Assembly (NCBI RefSeq): GCF_024436375.1
Contig: NZ_JAFMZM010000002.1
Coordinates: 186,001-250,000, forward strand
Length of the DNA stretch: 64,000 bases
Origin: Nocardioides astragali
GTDB lineage: Bacteria; Actinomycetota; Actinomycetes; Propionibacteriales; Nocardioidaceae
Direction: 5' to 3'
Shown here piece by piece: positions 27,441 through 36,226 of this stretch (the stretch's first letter is position 1; every line of letters starts with the position of its first letter). The notes under the pieces were generated by a model, which ran no database searches, was not told the origin of the DNA, and saw only the letters and a list, made by a program, of their open reading frames with translations. The translations under genes were made by a program, and so were the position numbers.

Positions 27441-27766
27441 GGCTCGGTGAGCGCGTCGTGCGGCCGCGTGTCGTGCCGGCCGCTCTGCACACGGGAGGTG
27501 ACCAGCAGGACGCCCCGGTCCGCTTTCCCGTCTGGTAGAGGGACGAGAGCTCGCCGCGCGCGCCGCGACCGCGTGCCTCACGATGTGTCGCGCGGATGCA
27601 TCTCTCGCACAGGGCAGAAGGTCCTTCCCAACAGGGTCGTCGGGCCCTGCCCGGCTCGGTCGGTTGCCTCTGTTACCGGGCAGCGGACCAAGCCATCGTG
27701 GAGGTGGATGGATAGGAAGTCTGGCTTCCTCCAAGAGGAGCCGAGACTCGTGCCGGAGGAGGCACC
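27441..27766. other. 326-base gap with a possible regulatory palindrome
   Basis: No convincing gene. GGGTC-GTCG-GGCCC at 27634-27647 fits GGGNC-N4-GNCCC, 120 bases before the membrane gene. A 6-bp inverted repeat AGGAAG/CTTCCT lies at 27714-27730. Confidence 0.5.
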
Positions 27767-28339
27767 ATGAGGCTCTACCGCTACCTGTGGGCAACGACAG
27801 CAGCCGTGATCATCTCGCCCGCCGCACTGTTCGACGCCATCGCGTACGGATGGTTGCGGATGGCGGCGATGGGGTTGGTGATGGCCTTGTTGGGGGGCCT
27901 CTTTGCCCTTGTCATCGCCGAAGGGCGCGCCGACCGGTGGCTCTGGGCACGACGTGGCGTGATGTGGGCGGGGTTCGGCGCCGTGGCCGCAGACGCCTTG
28001 GTGGCCACCTTGGGGCGCACTGGCGCCCTGATCGGCTCGGTCATCCTCGTGACCTCTCCTGCCGTCCTAGGATCGGTCCGTTCGTACCTCCTGAGGCGGT
28101 CCTCGCATCGCACGAGCGGTCCTCCAGAGATGCCCGCCACGTGCGATCTGCTTCGTCGTTGGGAGTGGACGACGGCCGAGGTGACCCGCGCTGACCTGCC
28201 TATGTCGCGACGGCTGGCGCTACTGGAAGAGCGCAGCAAGCTGCTCGACGAGGTCGAGCGCCGGGATCCGTCACACTTCGCCACCTGGATGGCTACTGCC
28301 GTGCCCGACGGGCGCGTCGACCACCAGCGGCCCAGGTGA
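27767..28339 (+). CDS. Membrane protein with a soluble helical tail
   Basis: 190 residues: four hydrophobic segments (near 8-27, 31-52, 64-84, 87-106), then a charged helical tail with RLALLEERSKLLDEVERRD. No family recognised. GGAGGAGG lies five bases before ATG. Confidence 0.6.
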   Translation: MRLYRYLWATTAAVIISPAALFDAIAYGWLRMAAMGLVMALLGGLFALVIAEGRADRWLWARRGVMWAGFGAVAADALVATLGRTGALIGSVILVTSPAVLGSVRSYLLRRSSHRTSGPPEMPATCDLLRRWEWTTAEVTRADLPMSRRLALLEERSKLLDEVERRDPSHFATWMATAVPDGRVDHQRPR

Positions 28340-28391
28340 GCAGCGACATGCCGCGGGTGGCGAGCCCTGAGGCGAGATGAGGGAGGAAGGC

Positions 28392-28883
28392 ATGGAGAAG
28401 ATCATGTGGCTCGTCCTGGGCGGCGTGGCGTTCGTCGCCGCCCTGCGTGCCGGCCGGAGTCCGCGTGCCATGCTCGTGGGCCGATGGGCCCTCGGCATCC
28501 TCCTCGTCGTCTTCGGCGCAGGGGTGAACGCGCTCTACCTCGTGCTGGGGACGGACTACTACGCAGGCTTCGCGGACACGTCTCCGTTCACGTTCGTCCG
28601 GGACACCTGGGAATCGCTCGTGGTTCCCAACACGGAGTTCTTCATCACCCTGCTGATCGTGGCCGAGGCGACCGCGGGGGCCCTGATCCTGAGCGGCGGG
28701 CGTAGGACACAGATCGGGCTCGTCGCCGTCATCGGGTTCCACGTCGGACAGCTCGCATTCGGCGGGGTGCTGTGGATATGGGCGCCGCTGATGCTGGTCG
28801 CCTTCGTCCTCCTCCTCCGAGCCGAACGGGGTGCCCCCACGGCGCCCACCCGCGCGTCGTCCGTGACGCACGTCCCCGCATGA
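28392..28883 (+). CDS. Small four-helix membrane protein, DoxX-like topology
   Basis: 163 residues with about four to five helices. Loop TDYYAGFADTSPFTFVRDTW faces one side. ATG 28392 has GGGAGGAAGG upstream; the ATG at 28377 overlaps that site. Topology resembles DoxX-type proteins but sequence identity is unclear. It precedes another membrane gene by 10 bases. Confidence 0.6.
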   Translation: MEKIMWLVLGGVAFVAALRAGRSPRAMLVGRWALGILLVVFGAGVNALYLVLGTDYYAGFADTSPFTFVRDTWESLVVPNTEFFITLLIVAEATAGALILSGGRRTQIGLVAVIGFHVGQLAFGGVLWIWAPLMLVAFVLLLRAERGAPTAPTRASSVTHVPA

Positions 28884-28893
28884 GGGGGTCGCG

Positions 28894-29235
28894 ATGTGGC
28901 GAACGGCGTTCGGCGTCCTCCTGGTCGCACACGGGCTTCTCACGATCGTCATCTGGACGCCTCGTCCCAGCGCTGCCGCGCCCATGGACACCAGCCGCTC
29001 CTGGCTGCTCGGTGAAGCGCGCGCAGTGTCCGTGGCGCTCGCTGTCGTGGCTGGACTCCTCATCGCCGCGAGCGGTGCGGGGCTGCTGAGCCACCAGGAC
29101 TGGTGGTCGGTCGTGGGGCTCGGCGGCGGCGCCCTGTCCCTGGCGCTCTTCGCGCTGTTCTTCAGCGGTTGGTGGCTCCTGGCGATCACCATCAGTACGA
29201 CGCTGGTCGTCGTCGCATTCCGCGATCTCGTCTGA
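28894..29235 (+). CDS. Small four-helix membrane protein
   Basis: 113 residues, four hydrophobic segments (near 4-22, 44-63, 70-90, 92-110). No family recognised. GAGGGGG lies before ATG. It is read with the preceding membrane gene. Confidence 0.6.
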   Translation: MWRTAFGVLLVAHGLLTIVIWTPRPSAAAPMDTSRSWLLGEARAVSVALAVVAGLLIAASGAGLLSHQDWWSVVGLGGGALSLALFALFFSGWWLLAITISTTLVVVAFRDLV

Positions 29236-29803
29236 ACCACCCTGACGCTGCGTGACGCAGAGCGAGCCGCGGGGGCGGGGGCACACGGTGATGGCGACCT
29301 TGCCGCAGACCGTTCCCTCGTCCAGCTGCCGCACGGCGTCGCCTTCGAGGACGACGTCAATAGCGTCGTGTGCCGTCGGCCCTGTCGTCGCGGGTGCAAG
29401 TCCAGGACGCGATGCGCTCCGAGAGCACACGACCCCCGGGTGGATCAGCACGTCCAGTGGGGGAGCGTCCTCGAACCGAGTGGTGCGCGCCCAGCATGAG
29501 TGACCTCGCGCCGACGACGGGCACACCTTCGACCGACAGACAGAACGCGTCCCGAACACAGATCCTCCGGACTTGACCCGGGACCTAGGCCTGTCGAACC
29601 CGGGGCAGGTCGGCCCTGTGCATCAACTGGCCAGGGGCGTTTGCTGGAGGTAGAGGCGGCGAGGGTCCGCATGACAGGAACGATGGCAGCACGCGCTGGG
29701 CACGCCCCGGCACCGGCCAAGACTCCCGTACCGTGTCAAACGGCTCCGGATCCTCGTCACCTCGCAAGGGCGTGACAAATGCCGGCCTCAGGAGGATGAC
29801 GAA
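29236..29803. other. 568-base gap with a possible dehydrogenase remnant and a box-like palindrome
   Basis: On the minus strand about 29290-29385 reads DAIDVVLEGDAVRQLDEGTV followed by CGKVAITV, similar to the C-terminal end of zinc-binding/quinone-reductase dehydrogenases; the rest of such a gene is absent. GGGAC-CTAG-GCCTG at 29580-29593 resembles a DosR box. No intact gene was seen. Confidence 0.35.
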
Positions 29804-30001
29804 ATGAGAGAGCCGTCGAACGACAAGGGACGAGCCACGAGCGAGGCGCGAGACGCTGTCGCCGCCCGACCGTCGACCTCGTCTGCCACCGCGATCACCG
29901 CTGCGATGCGGCGCTACCTGGCCGCCGAGCAGTACCGCGAGCTCAGCCGAGAGGGCGAGCAGCCCCGGGCCAAGCCCGTTGCCGGCAACCACGCCGGTTG
30001 A
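29804..30001 (+). CDS. Small hypothetical protein
   Basis: 65 residues, polar, with a helical core ITAAMRRYLAAEQYRELSRE. AGGAGG lies eight bases before ATG. No family recognised; the box-like site at 29580 lies 210 bases upstream. Confidence 0.4.
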   Translation: MREPSNDKGRATSEARDAVAARPSTSSATAITAAMRRYLAAEQYRELSREGEQPRAKPVAGNHAG

Positions 30002-30316
30002 GACTGGCGCACAGGATGCAAGGGAATGGCGGAGTGACGACCGTGCGACACGCAAGAGTCGGGGCGTGGCTCTTGCCCTGGCTCTGGCGGTCTTGGCCGG
30101 GACGTCGTGGACGGTGGCTCAGGGAGCAACCTCCTAGGCGGTGGGCGCGACGCGGACATGGAGATGACTCCCTGCCCGACCACGTGCTCCGGCTGTCCAA
30201 ACCTGTCTGGCTCCCGAGCAGATCCCACCTGAGGATCTCCGTGTCTGGCCCCCTCCTTCACCCATGGTTGCCCCCGTACGTCGAGGGTCAACGCCAGTAG
30301 GGGGACAGTAGAAGTC
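30002..30316. other. 315-base gap
   Basis: No convincing gene. Around 30064-30132 the plus strand reads VALALALAVLAGTSWTVAQG before a stop, like a lone signal peptide; it lacks a clear start and may be a gene relic. Confidence 0.3.
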
Positions 30317-31201
30317 ATGGACACGGCCAGCGTTCGTCCGAGCTCGATCGTCGTCGGGGTAGACGGCTCTCCTTCAGCAGCGCACGCCCTCGAGTGGGCC
30401 GTCGACCAGGCTGCTGTCGAACACCGACCCTTGGTGCTGGCGCACGCCGTGTCGCACGAGGAGGAGGGATGGCTCGATCGGACCGGCCTCGACTACCAGG
30501 TCGGAGCTGACGTACGCCGCGCTCGCGGACACGAGCTGCTCGGGGCCGCACGGGCGAAGGTGGAAGAGCGCGACAGCGGCGTCGAGGTGCACACGGCGCT
30601 CGAGATCACGGATCCGCGGCACCTGCTCGTGGGGCTGTCCGGGGCCGCAGCCATGCTGGTGCTCGGCTCTCACGGACGGGGACCGGTCGGCAGCCTGGTG
30701 CTGGGGTCAGTCGGAGTCACGCTCGCTCGTGGTGCTCGATGCCCGTTGGTCATCTATCGACCAGCCGATGGAATGCGGGCGAGGCAGGGCGTGCTGGTCG
30801 GGGTTGACGGCGCGCGCGGGTTGGGTGAGGTGCTCCGATTCGCCTTCCGACAGGCATCCCTTCGTCGCCTGCCGCTGACGGTGCAGCACTCGTCGTGGGG
30901 CCCGCAAGCATCGGGGGTCTACCCGTCGGACCGCCCCATCGACATCGAGAGGCAGCGCCCGCTGGTGGCAGAGGAGGTGGCGGGCCTGAGCGAGGAGTTC
31001 CCAGACGTGCGAGTGAGGTACGCCTGGGCCCAGGGTCATCCAGCGGACTGCCTGGTCCGTGAGGGCTCCCGAATGGACCTGCTCGTCGTGGGAAGGCACG
31101 AGGACGGCGCGTTGTCCCGTATCAGGCACAGCTCGATCGCGACCAGAGTCGTGGAACACGCCAGGTGCCCGGTGGCCGTAGTGCCCATCTCGTCCCCATG
31201 A
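30317..31201 (+). CDS. Universal stress protein, two tandem USP domains
   Basis: 294 residues. Domain 1 has SIVVGVDGSPSAAHALEWA and an intact ATP loop LGSHGRGPVGSLVLGSVG. Domain 2 starts GVLVGVDGARGLGEV; its loop VVGRHEDGALSRIRHSS is degenerate. It is close in design to the USP at 26215, suggesting duplication. No good DosR box was seen in its upstream 300 bases, unlike the other USP genes. Confidence 0.9.
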   Translation: MDTASVRPSSIVVGVDGSPSAAHALEWAVDQAAVEHRPLVLAHAVSHEEEGWLDRTGLDYQVGADVRRARGHELLGAARAKVEERDSGVEVHTALEITDPRHLLVGLSGAAAMLVLGSHGRGPVGSLVLGSVGVTLARGARCPLVIYRPADGMRARQGVLVGVDGARGLGEVLRFAFRQASLRRLPLTVQHSSWGPQASGVYPSDRPIDIERQRPLVAEEVAGLSEEFPDVRVRYAWAQGHPADCLVREGSRMDLLVVGRHEDGALSRIRHSSIATRVVEHARCPVAVVPISSP

Positions 31202-31271
31202 CGCCCCGATCGGCGACGCAAGTTCAGTGCGTTCGGGTGACGGGGCACGTACCGCACGGCACGCCGGAACC

Positions 31272-31928
31272 TCACATCACCGCGACGACGTTCATCGTCG
31301 CGTGCATCAGTACGGGACCCACGATGCTCTCTGTGCGCACGCGCACGTGCCCGGCGACGACGCCGAAGATGAAGGCGACGAAGACCTGCAGGATCACGAA
31401 GGCGGTGTCGACGTATCCGAGGTTTCCGAGATGACCGATGCCGAACGCGGCGGCGCTGATCAGGACCGCCCACGCGGGGGAGTGAGAACCCACGTGGCGA
31501 CGGCGGAACAGCTCCAGCAGTGCGCCGAGCAGGAAGCCGCGGAAGAGCAGCTCCTCGCCGACCGGCACGAGAACGAACTCGCCCACGGTCGCGTCGTACG
31601 GCGCGGTCGATCCGGTCATCCGGAAGGCACCGACGACTGTTGCCACTGCCAGGATGCTCACGACGACAAGAACCACGTGCTTGTGGGTCCTTCCGGGGCC
31701 CAGCCCAAGCCGGTGGGGTGCCCACGCACACAGGAGCACTCCCAACACGAAGGTTGCTGCGCCGACAGGCATCACCACTGACTCGCTCAGCGAACCAGTC
31801 AGGAGTGAGAAGGCGTACGCCGCCAGCACGGCAAGCAGACCCGCCGCCACCACAGTGAAGGCGGGTGAGCTGACCCTCCGACGCGAGGTCCGTTCTTCCA
31901 TCCCGATCTTGGGACGTCCTACGGTCAT
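31272..31928 (-). CDS. CPBP-family (CAAX-type) intramembrane metalloprotease
   Basis: 218 residues, about six to seven membrane helices. Catalytic motifs of the ABI/CPBP family are present: EELLFRG (E125, E126, R130), H166 in FGIGHLGNLG, and HATMNVV (H209, N213). The family cleaves within the membrane; the substrate here is unknown. ATG 31928 or 31901 may be the start. Confidence 0.88.
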   Translation of the reverse strand: MTVGRPKIGMEERTSRRRVSSPAFTVVAAGLLAVLAAYAFSLLTGSLSESVVMPVGAATFVLGVLLCAWAPHRLGLGPGRTHKHVVLVVVSILAVATVVGAFRMTGSTAPYDATVGEFVLVPVGEELLFRGFLLGALLELFRRRHVGSHSPAWAVLISAAAFGIGHLGNLGYVDTAFVILQVFVAFIFGVVAGHVRVRTESIVGPVLMHATMNVVAVM

Positions 31929-32263
31929 GCCTTCACGATGACGCCGCGCCGACGCTCTGGACAGGGCCGAGAGTCACGTGGTGTCAGCCTTCCGGCACCT
32001 GCACACGGGAACCGCGCTCAGGCCCTTTCATGTCACTTCGATGTCACACGGCAACTGAAAACGTCCCTGGACAACGGAGTTGTCCAGGGACGTTTCGCAG
32101 GTCAGACGCCTGATGAGGGGTGAACCCGCAGGTCAGCGCCAAACGTGACTCAGATGTCGTAGTAGACGCTTACGCGCCCCTCCGAACTGGGAAAACTCTG
32201 CGGCTGAGAGGCTCCATGTACCGAGCGTGTAACAAGCGACCGGTGTGCGTCCGCTTGTGGTCG
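31929..32263. other. 335-base gap beside the integrase
   Basis: No gene seen. It holds a 17-bp perfect hairpin (32059-32095) beyond the integrase stop. An element end might lie here, but no tRNA or clear direct repeat with the far side was recognised. Confidence 0.5.
32059..32095 (-). terminator. 17-bp perfect hairpin downstream of the integrase
   Basis: AAACGTCCCTGGACAAC, loop GGA, then the exact complement ending in GACGTTT. It lies 170 bases past the integrase stop. It can serve as a terminator for either direction. Confidence 0.6.
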
Positions 32264-33421
32264 TTAGCCGACGTTGCTGATGCTGTCCCGTGCTGTTGCG
32301 AAGGCAGCGTCGACGGCGTCGCGGGTGCGTTCGGAGCTGCTCGGCATCAGGTGCGTGTAGGTGCGCAGCGTGAAGCCGGGGTCGCTGTGGCCGAGGTACT
32401 CCGAGACGGCTCGAATCGACTCACCCGCGTCGAGCAGGACCGACGCGTACCAGTGCCGCAGGGCGTGGCAGCCGTTGTCACGGTTCGGCTCAACGTTGGC
32501 TCGCTTCTGCGCGGGCCGCCACAGCCTGCTGTTGAAGTAGTTGCGGTTGAGCGCTGATCTCTCGCGTGTCGTCAGCAGGAGCGGAACGTCTACGCGTTCC
32601 ACGTTTCCCGGCGTCAGCCACGGCAGGCTCACGCGCACCGGCGGGAACTGGGCCAGGTGAGAGTTGACCTCGGCTGCGACGCTCGACGGCAGGGGGACGG
32701 TCCGCGTCTTGCGACCCTTCGGCGGAGCGAAGACCAGCTTGTTGCCGGCGAGGATCCGCACCTGACGCTGGACCTCGACCGTGCCCGCGAGGAAGTCGAA
32801 GTCGGCGGGGGAGAGGGCGAAGATCTCGCCCTGGCGCAGTCCCAAGCCGGAGCCCAGCGTGACCGCGAGCCGATAACGTTCCGGGAGGGCATCGTGCATC
32901 GCACTGATCTGCTCCGCCGGCCAAGGCACCACTCTGCGGCGCACCACGGACGGCCGCCTGACCGAGCCCGCGTTGCACGGGTTCTTCGCGATCAAGTTGT
33001 CGTCGACCGCGGCGCCAAGGATCGCCGAGATGTTGGCCAGGATGACGCGGCGGTAGGTGTCCGAGAGATCCATTGTCCGAATCAGACCCTGGATGGTCGA
33101 CGGCTTGATCTGCCTCAGCTGGAGGTGACCAATGACCGGCAGGACGTGGACCCGAAGCCGCAGGTCGGTCGCCTCGTAGGTCGTGTGGTCGAAGGTCCTG
33201 CTCGCGAGCCAGTCGCCGGAGAAGTCGCGGAAGGTCACGCGGCCCGCGTTGACGTCGAGGTAAGTGCCGCGAAGCTTGTCCGCCTCAACGGTGTTGCGAA
33301 ACGCCTCCGCGTCCGCCTTCTTGCGGAAGGACTTCCGCCGCTGGCGGTCTTCGGGATCGCGGTAGTTGACGACGTAGCGAGGACTGCCGTCAGCGGCGCG
33401 TGTCGAGCTGATGCTGGCCAT
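32264..33421 (-). CDS. int: Tyrosine recombinase / phage-type integrase
   Basis: 385 residues. An N-terminal arm-binding part (RYVVNYRDPEDRQRRKSF) and SAM-like core-binding domain (about 60-150) precede the catalytic domain. Catalytic residues are R196 (GLRQGEIF), H319 and R322 (CHALRHWYAS), H345 (LGHSDPG) and Y355 (TYTHLM). It inserts and excises an integrated element. Two small genes on the same strand upstream look like its excision partners. Confidence 0.95.
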   Translation of the reverse strand: MASISSTRAADGSPRYVVNYRDPEDRQRRKSFRKKADAEAFRNTVEADKLRGTYLDVNAGRVTFRDFSGDWLASRTFDHTTYEATDLRLRVHVLPVIGHLQLRQIKPSTIQGLIRTMDLSDTYRRVILANISAILGAAVDDNLIAKNPCNAGSVRRPSVVRRRVVPWPAEQISAMHDALPERYRLAVTLGSGLGLRQGEIFALSPADFDFLAGTVEVQRQVRILAGNKLVFAPPKGRKTRTVPLPSSVAAEVNSHLAQFPPVRVSLPWLTPGNVERVDVPLLLTTRERSALNRNYFNSRLWRPAQKRANVEPNRDNGCHALRHWYASVLLDAGESIRAVSEYLGHSDPGFTLRTYTHLMPSSSERTRDAVDAAFATARDSISNVG

Positions 33422-33495
33422 ATGAACCTCCGAGACTGATCACGCTAGCTGCCGGGACGGACACACGGGGGCTGCTTGCTCGTGTCGGGTGACCG

Positions 33496-33864
33496 TCACC
33501 GCGCACCCCACCGAACGGTGGGACGGGATTGCACACGGGTGCGCTGAAGCTCCTCGGCCACGGGACTCCACCGCGCATCGCCGAGCTGTCCGGCGTCAGA
33601 CCTCTCGCGCAGGTCCCGCAGGACGCGCCGGCACGCGGCCGGCGACGCCAGCACCGCTTGCACGTGGTCGTCGAGAGAGACCTCGACCTGGACGTAGCGC
33701 GTGGCGATCGCGCCGGCCGCCGCGGCTCGTCGCTCTTCGGATGCTGATCGGCGGCACTTCGCCGAGCACCACCGCCGCGGTCGACCCGGCAACCTCGGCA
33801 GGACGTCGACGATGACATCACCGCATCGCGGGCACGACCGCACGGGCTCGTGTTGCTCGGTCAC
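33496..33864 (-). CDS. Small zinc-ribbon-like protein of the integrated element
   Basis: 122 residues. Four cysteines in CPRCGDVIVDV...CSAKC form a likely zinc site, followed by a basic helix (RRSASEERRAAAAG). The GTG start overlaps the excisionase stop (GTGA). Probably a DNA-binding accessory of the element; no family recognised. Confidence 0.6.
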   Translation of the reverse strand: MTEQHEPVRSCPRCGDVIVDVLPRLPGRPRRWCSAKCRRSASEERRAAAAGAIATRYVQVEVSLDDHVQAVLASPAACRRVLRDLRERSDAGQLGDARWSPVAEELQRTRVQSRPTVRWGAR

Positions 33865-34154
33865 CCCTGACGCTCGAGCTCGAGCGTCCACGCGATCACC
33901 GTCGACGCCCGCCAGCGCACATGCTTGCCGACCCGGAAACCGGCCGGCCCGTAACCGCTGGTGCGCCAGCAGTAGACGGTCTGCTTCGGGACGCCGAGGT
34001 AGTCGGCGACCTCCTCGACCGTCCACAGCTCGCCGGCTTCAGCAGCCGCACGATGCGGACGGGCGGCACCCCGTGAGCGGGCGCCCGTGGCCCGGGGCTC
34101 GGGCGCCTCTCCCCAGAGCGTCGGTTGCGCTGAACTATCGGTGTCGTCCTTCAT
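33861..34154 (-). CDS. xis: Excisionase-like helix-turn-helix protein
   Basis: 97 residues. The C-terminal part, LWTVEEVADYLGVPKQTVYC followed by FRVGKHVRWR, is a MerR/excisionase-type winged helix. It probably directs the integrase or represses its gene. It is coupled to the zinc-ribbon gene and lies upstream of the integrase. Confidence 0.8.
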   Translation of the reverse strand: MKDDTDSSAQPTLWGEAPEPRATGARSRGAARPHRAAAEAGELWTVEEVADYLGVPKQTVYCWRTSGYGPAGFRVGKHVRWRASTVIAWTLELERQG

Positions 34155-34862
34155 GGCGGGTTCTCCTCCGTGGTGTCTCGGCGCTAGCCGTCGTCGCTTG
34201 TCGACAGGCGGGGATAAGCAACTCGAGCGAGCGCCGATCGGACAGCTCCGGCGCCTCGGACGTTGGGCGGCGGCCCGTCATCAGGGCCACCAGCGAGACC
34301 TCACCAGGTTTCGTCCGCCGAAACCCGGACCGGAAGTGCATGGGGTGCGAGGGACTTGGTGAGCGCGTTGGGCGCTACGCCGGTCAGCGATCGCGGTGGT
34401 CGCGACGGGACTGAGGCGAGAGGGCGGGGGTGTGATGTCCGATCGGTGGCGGTGAACGCGCGGTGTACGCCGACCTTGTCCGGGAAGAGCCGCGAGCTTG
34501 CTTCATGAAACTCGCCATCGCGGGCTGTCTGTCTGACCCCTGCGTTGCCGTCAAGAGATCAAGCTAGGTGCCGGTCGCCCGAGACAACACGCAACAAGGC
34601 ACTCACCTCGAGATCGTCACGCCCTAGCCGGGCGGCTGCGTCGAAGTACGAAACCGCGCCGGTGAGACGGTGCTCGATGCCGGCCGCGGGCAGCTTGGTC
34701 ATCGGCGCTGAGGCCATCTTGACGACTCGCTGGTGATGGCCCAGCGACGTTCCTTGCGCAGACCGCCTACTGGCGGACCAGGGCGCAGGAGGCCGAACCA
34801 CTCCCAGTCGTTGGACACGGGCCAATGCGGAGGTGGCGAACGTGCCGAGAAGCTAACACGGA
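34155..34862. other. 708-base gap between the excisionase and the M24 operon
   Basis: No firm gene. On the minus strand 34559-34717 can encode a 52-residue peptide (ending SALLRVVSGDRHLA) and 34135-34281 a short basic peptide, both without clear ribosome sites. They may be decayed cargo of the integrated element. Confidence 0.4.
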
Positions 34863-36056
34863 CTATCCGAGCAGTCGCTCCTCATGAGGCGCTCGTGAGA
34901 TGACTTCCGCGCCACCGTCGGTGACAATGATCTGCTCCTCGAGCTTGACTCCGTGCTGCCCGCCCACTGCCCCAACGTAGGCTTCCACGCTGAGTGACAT
35001 GCCGGCACAGACCTCGCCATCGTGGTGATTGTCGAACTTGATGGCTGGCCATTCGTCGGCCAGACCAGATCCGTGCGCGATGAAGGGGTAGTGCTGCTGC
35101 CTGTACCGCGCTGGCATCCGGCCCGCGAGCTCCTCGCCGAGCTCGCGAAACGAAGCACCTGGTCGGATCGTGCCCATCGACTCGTGGACGAAATCGTAGG
35201 CCACCTGGTAGAGGTGGCGCTGTTCGGCAGTGGGCCGTACGTCTCCGCACAAGTACGTGCGCGAGTAGTCGGTCAGGTAGCCGTCGGCACCCACGAGGTC
35301 GGTATCCATGGCGACGAGGTCCCCGGGCTCCACGACTCGGTCCGAGGCCTCTTGCATCCACGGGTTGGTGCGCGGCCCGGACGCTAGAAGTCTTGTCTCG
35401 GCGTACTCAGCACCCGCAGCGAGCGCGTCACCCATGTAGCCGCCCCATAGTTCGTTCTCCGTGATGCCCGGTTTGATTCGCTCGCGCATGGCGAGCACCG
35501 CGCGATCGCACGCATCCGCATTACGTCGCAGCAGGCGTAGTTCGTCCTCGGTCTTGATCGCACGCGCCTCCTCGATGGCGCCCTGCGCGTCTGCAACGAC
35601 GAGGCCGCACTCTTGGAGCGCCAAGAATGCGACGGCGCTGGTCCTGTCGACGCCGAGCCGCTCGCCCTTGAGGCCGAACTCTCGGAGCGCATCGGCGATC
35701 TCGAGCGCAAAGACCTTGGCGTTGTCGGCTGAGTTCGTTCCAGAACCGAAGAACGTCCAACCCGGTGCCCGGCGCACCTCGCCCACGTACCGGTCCTCGG
35801 CGAGATGGAAGGCATCCTCGTACTCCCAGAGGATCGGGACGCCATCTGCGGGCAGCAACAGCCAGCGGGAGGGCACGTGCAAGTTCTCGACAACCGCTAC
35901 ACCGATGGACCCCGCGTACCTGACGTTGTTCGGATCGAACAGGAGTGCGGCAGCGAGCCCGTGCGTGCGGAGGCCTGACTGGGCGCGCTCAAGTCGCTCT
36001 TGACGCATGCGACCATCGTCGAAATGTTCCATTGGGTCACGCGTCTGTTCGCTCAT
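34863..36056 (-). CDS. M24-family enzyme closely resembling the DMSP lyase DddP
   Basis: 397 residues: creatinase-type N-domain, then a pita-bread M24 domain. The segments ETRLLASGPRTNPW, AMDTDLVGADGYLTDYSR, HGSGLADEWP, SVEAYVG and KLEEQIIV match DddP as I recall it. All six DddP metal ligands have counterparts: D251, D253, D263, H328, E358 and E373; the double Asp (DTD) is not usual in ordinary M24 peptidases. DddP splits dimethylsulfoniopropionate into DMS and acrylate. A different M24 role (ectoine hydrolase, Xaa-Pro peptidase) remains possible. It is last in an ABC importer operon, after a hairpin. Confidence 0.7.
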   Translation of the reverse strand: MSEQTRDPMEHFDDGRMRQERLERAQSGLRTHGLAAALLFDPNNVRYAGSIGVAVVENLHVPSRWLLLPADGVPILWEYEDAFHLAEDRYVGEVRRAPGWTFFGSGTNSADNAKVFALEIADALREFGLKGERLGVDRTSAVAFLALQECGLVVADAQGAIEEARAIKTEDELRLLRRNADACDRAVLAMRERIKPGITENELWGGYMGDALAAGAEYAETRLLASGPRTNPWMQEASDRVVEPGDLVAMDTDLVGADGYLTDYSRTYLCGDVRPTAEQRHLYQVAYDFVHESMGTIRPGASFRELGEELAGRMPARYRQQHYPFIAHGSGLADEWPAIKFDNHHDGEVCAGMSLSVEAYVGAVGGQHGVKLEEQIIVTDGGAEVISRAPHEERLLG

Positions 36057-36179
36057 AGCGGGTCTTTCTGTGAGGGCGGGGTCGGCGAGCCGCTAAGGCG
36101 TGGCAAGGCTCAATCAAGGGGCTGATGCGTCATCCGGGAGCGAGCGCCGGTGATGTCGGAGCCGGTCGGGCGACGGGAA

Positions 36180-36215
36180 CACGCTCGACCCGGTAGTCCT
36201 ACCGGGCCGAGCGTG
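36180..36215 (-). terminator. Intercistronic hairpin between binding protein and M24 gene
   Basis: CACGCTCGACCCGGTA / TACCGGGCCGAGCGTG: 16-bp stem with one mismatch and loop GTCC, 12 bases after the binding-protein stop. It may end most transcripts or protect the upstream mRNA so that less M24 enzyme than transporter is made. Confidence 0.6.
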
Positions 36216-36226
36216 CCCCCGGCCTA

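Noticed and set aside
29290..29385. Dehydrogenase C-terminal remnant as a gene
   Set aside because: Too short and without start or other domain parts; noted only as a possible relic.
31929..32263. tRNA attachment site next to the integrase
   Set aside because: Searched by eye for a T-loop (GGTTCGA) and acceptor pairing; none found.
34559..34717. 52-residue ORF near the integrase module
   Set aside because: No ribosome site or recognisable family; kept only as a gap comment.
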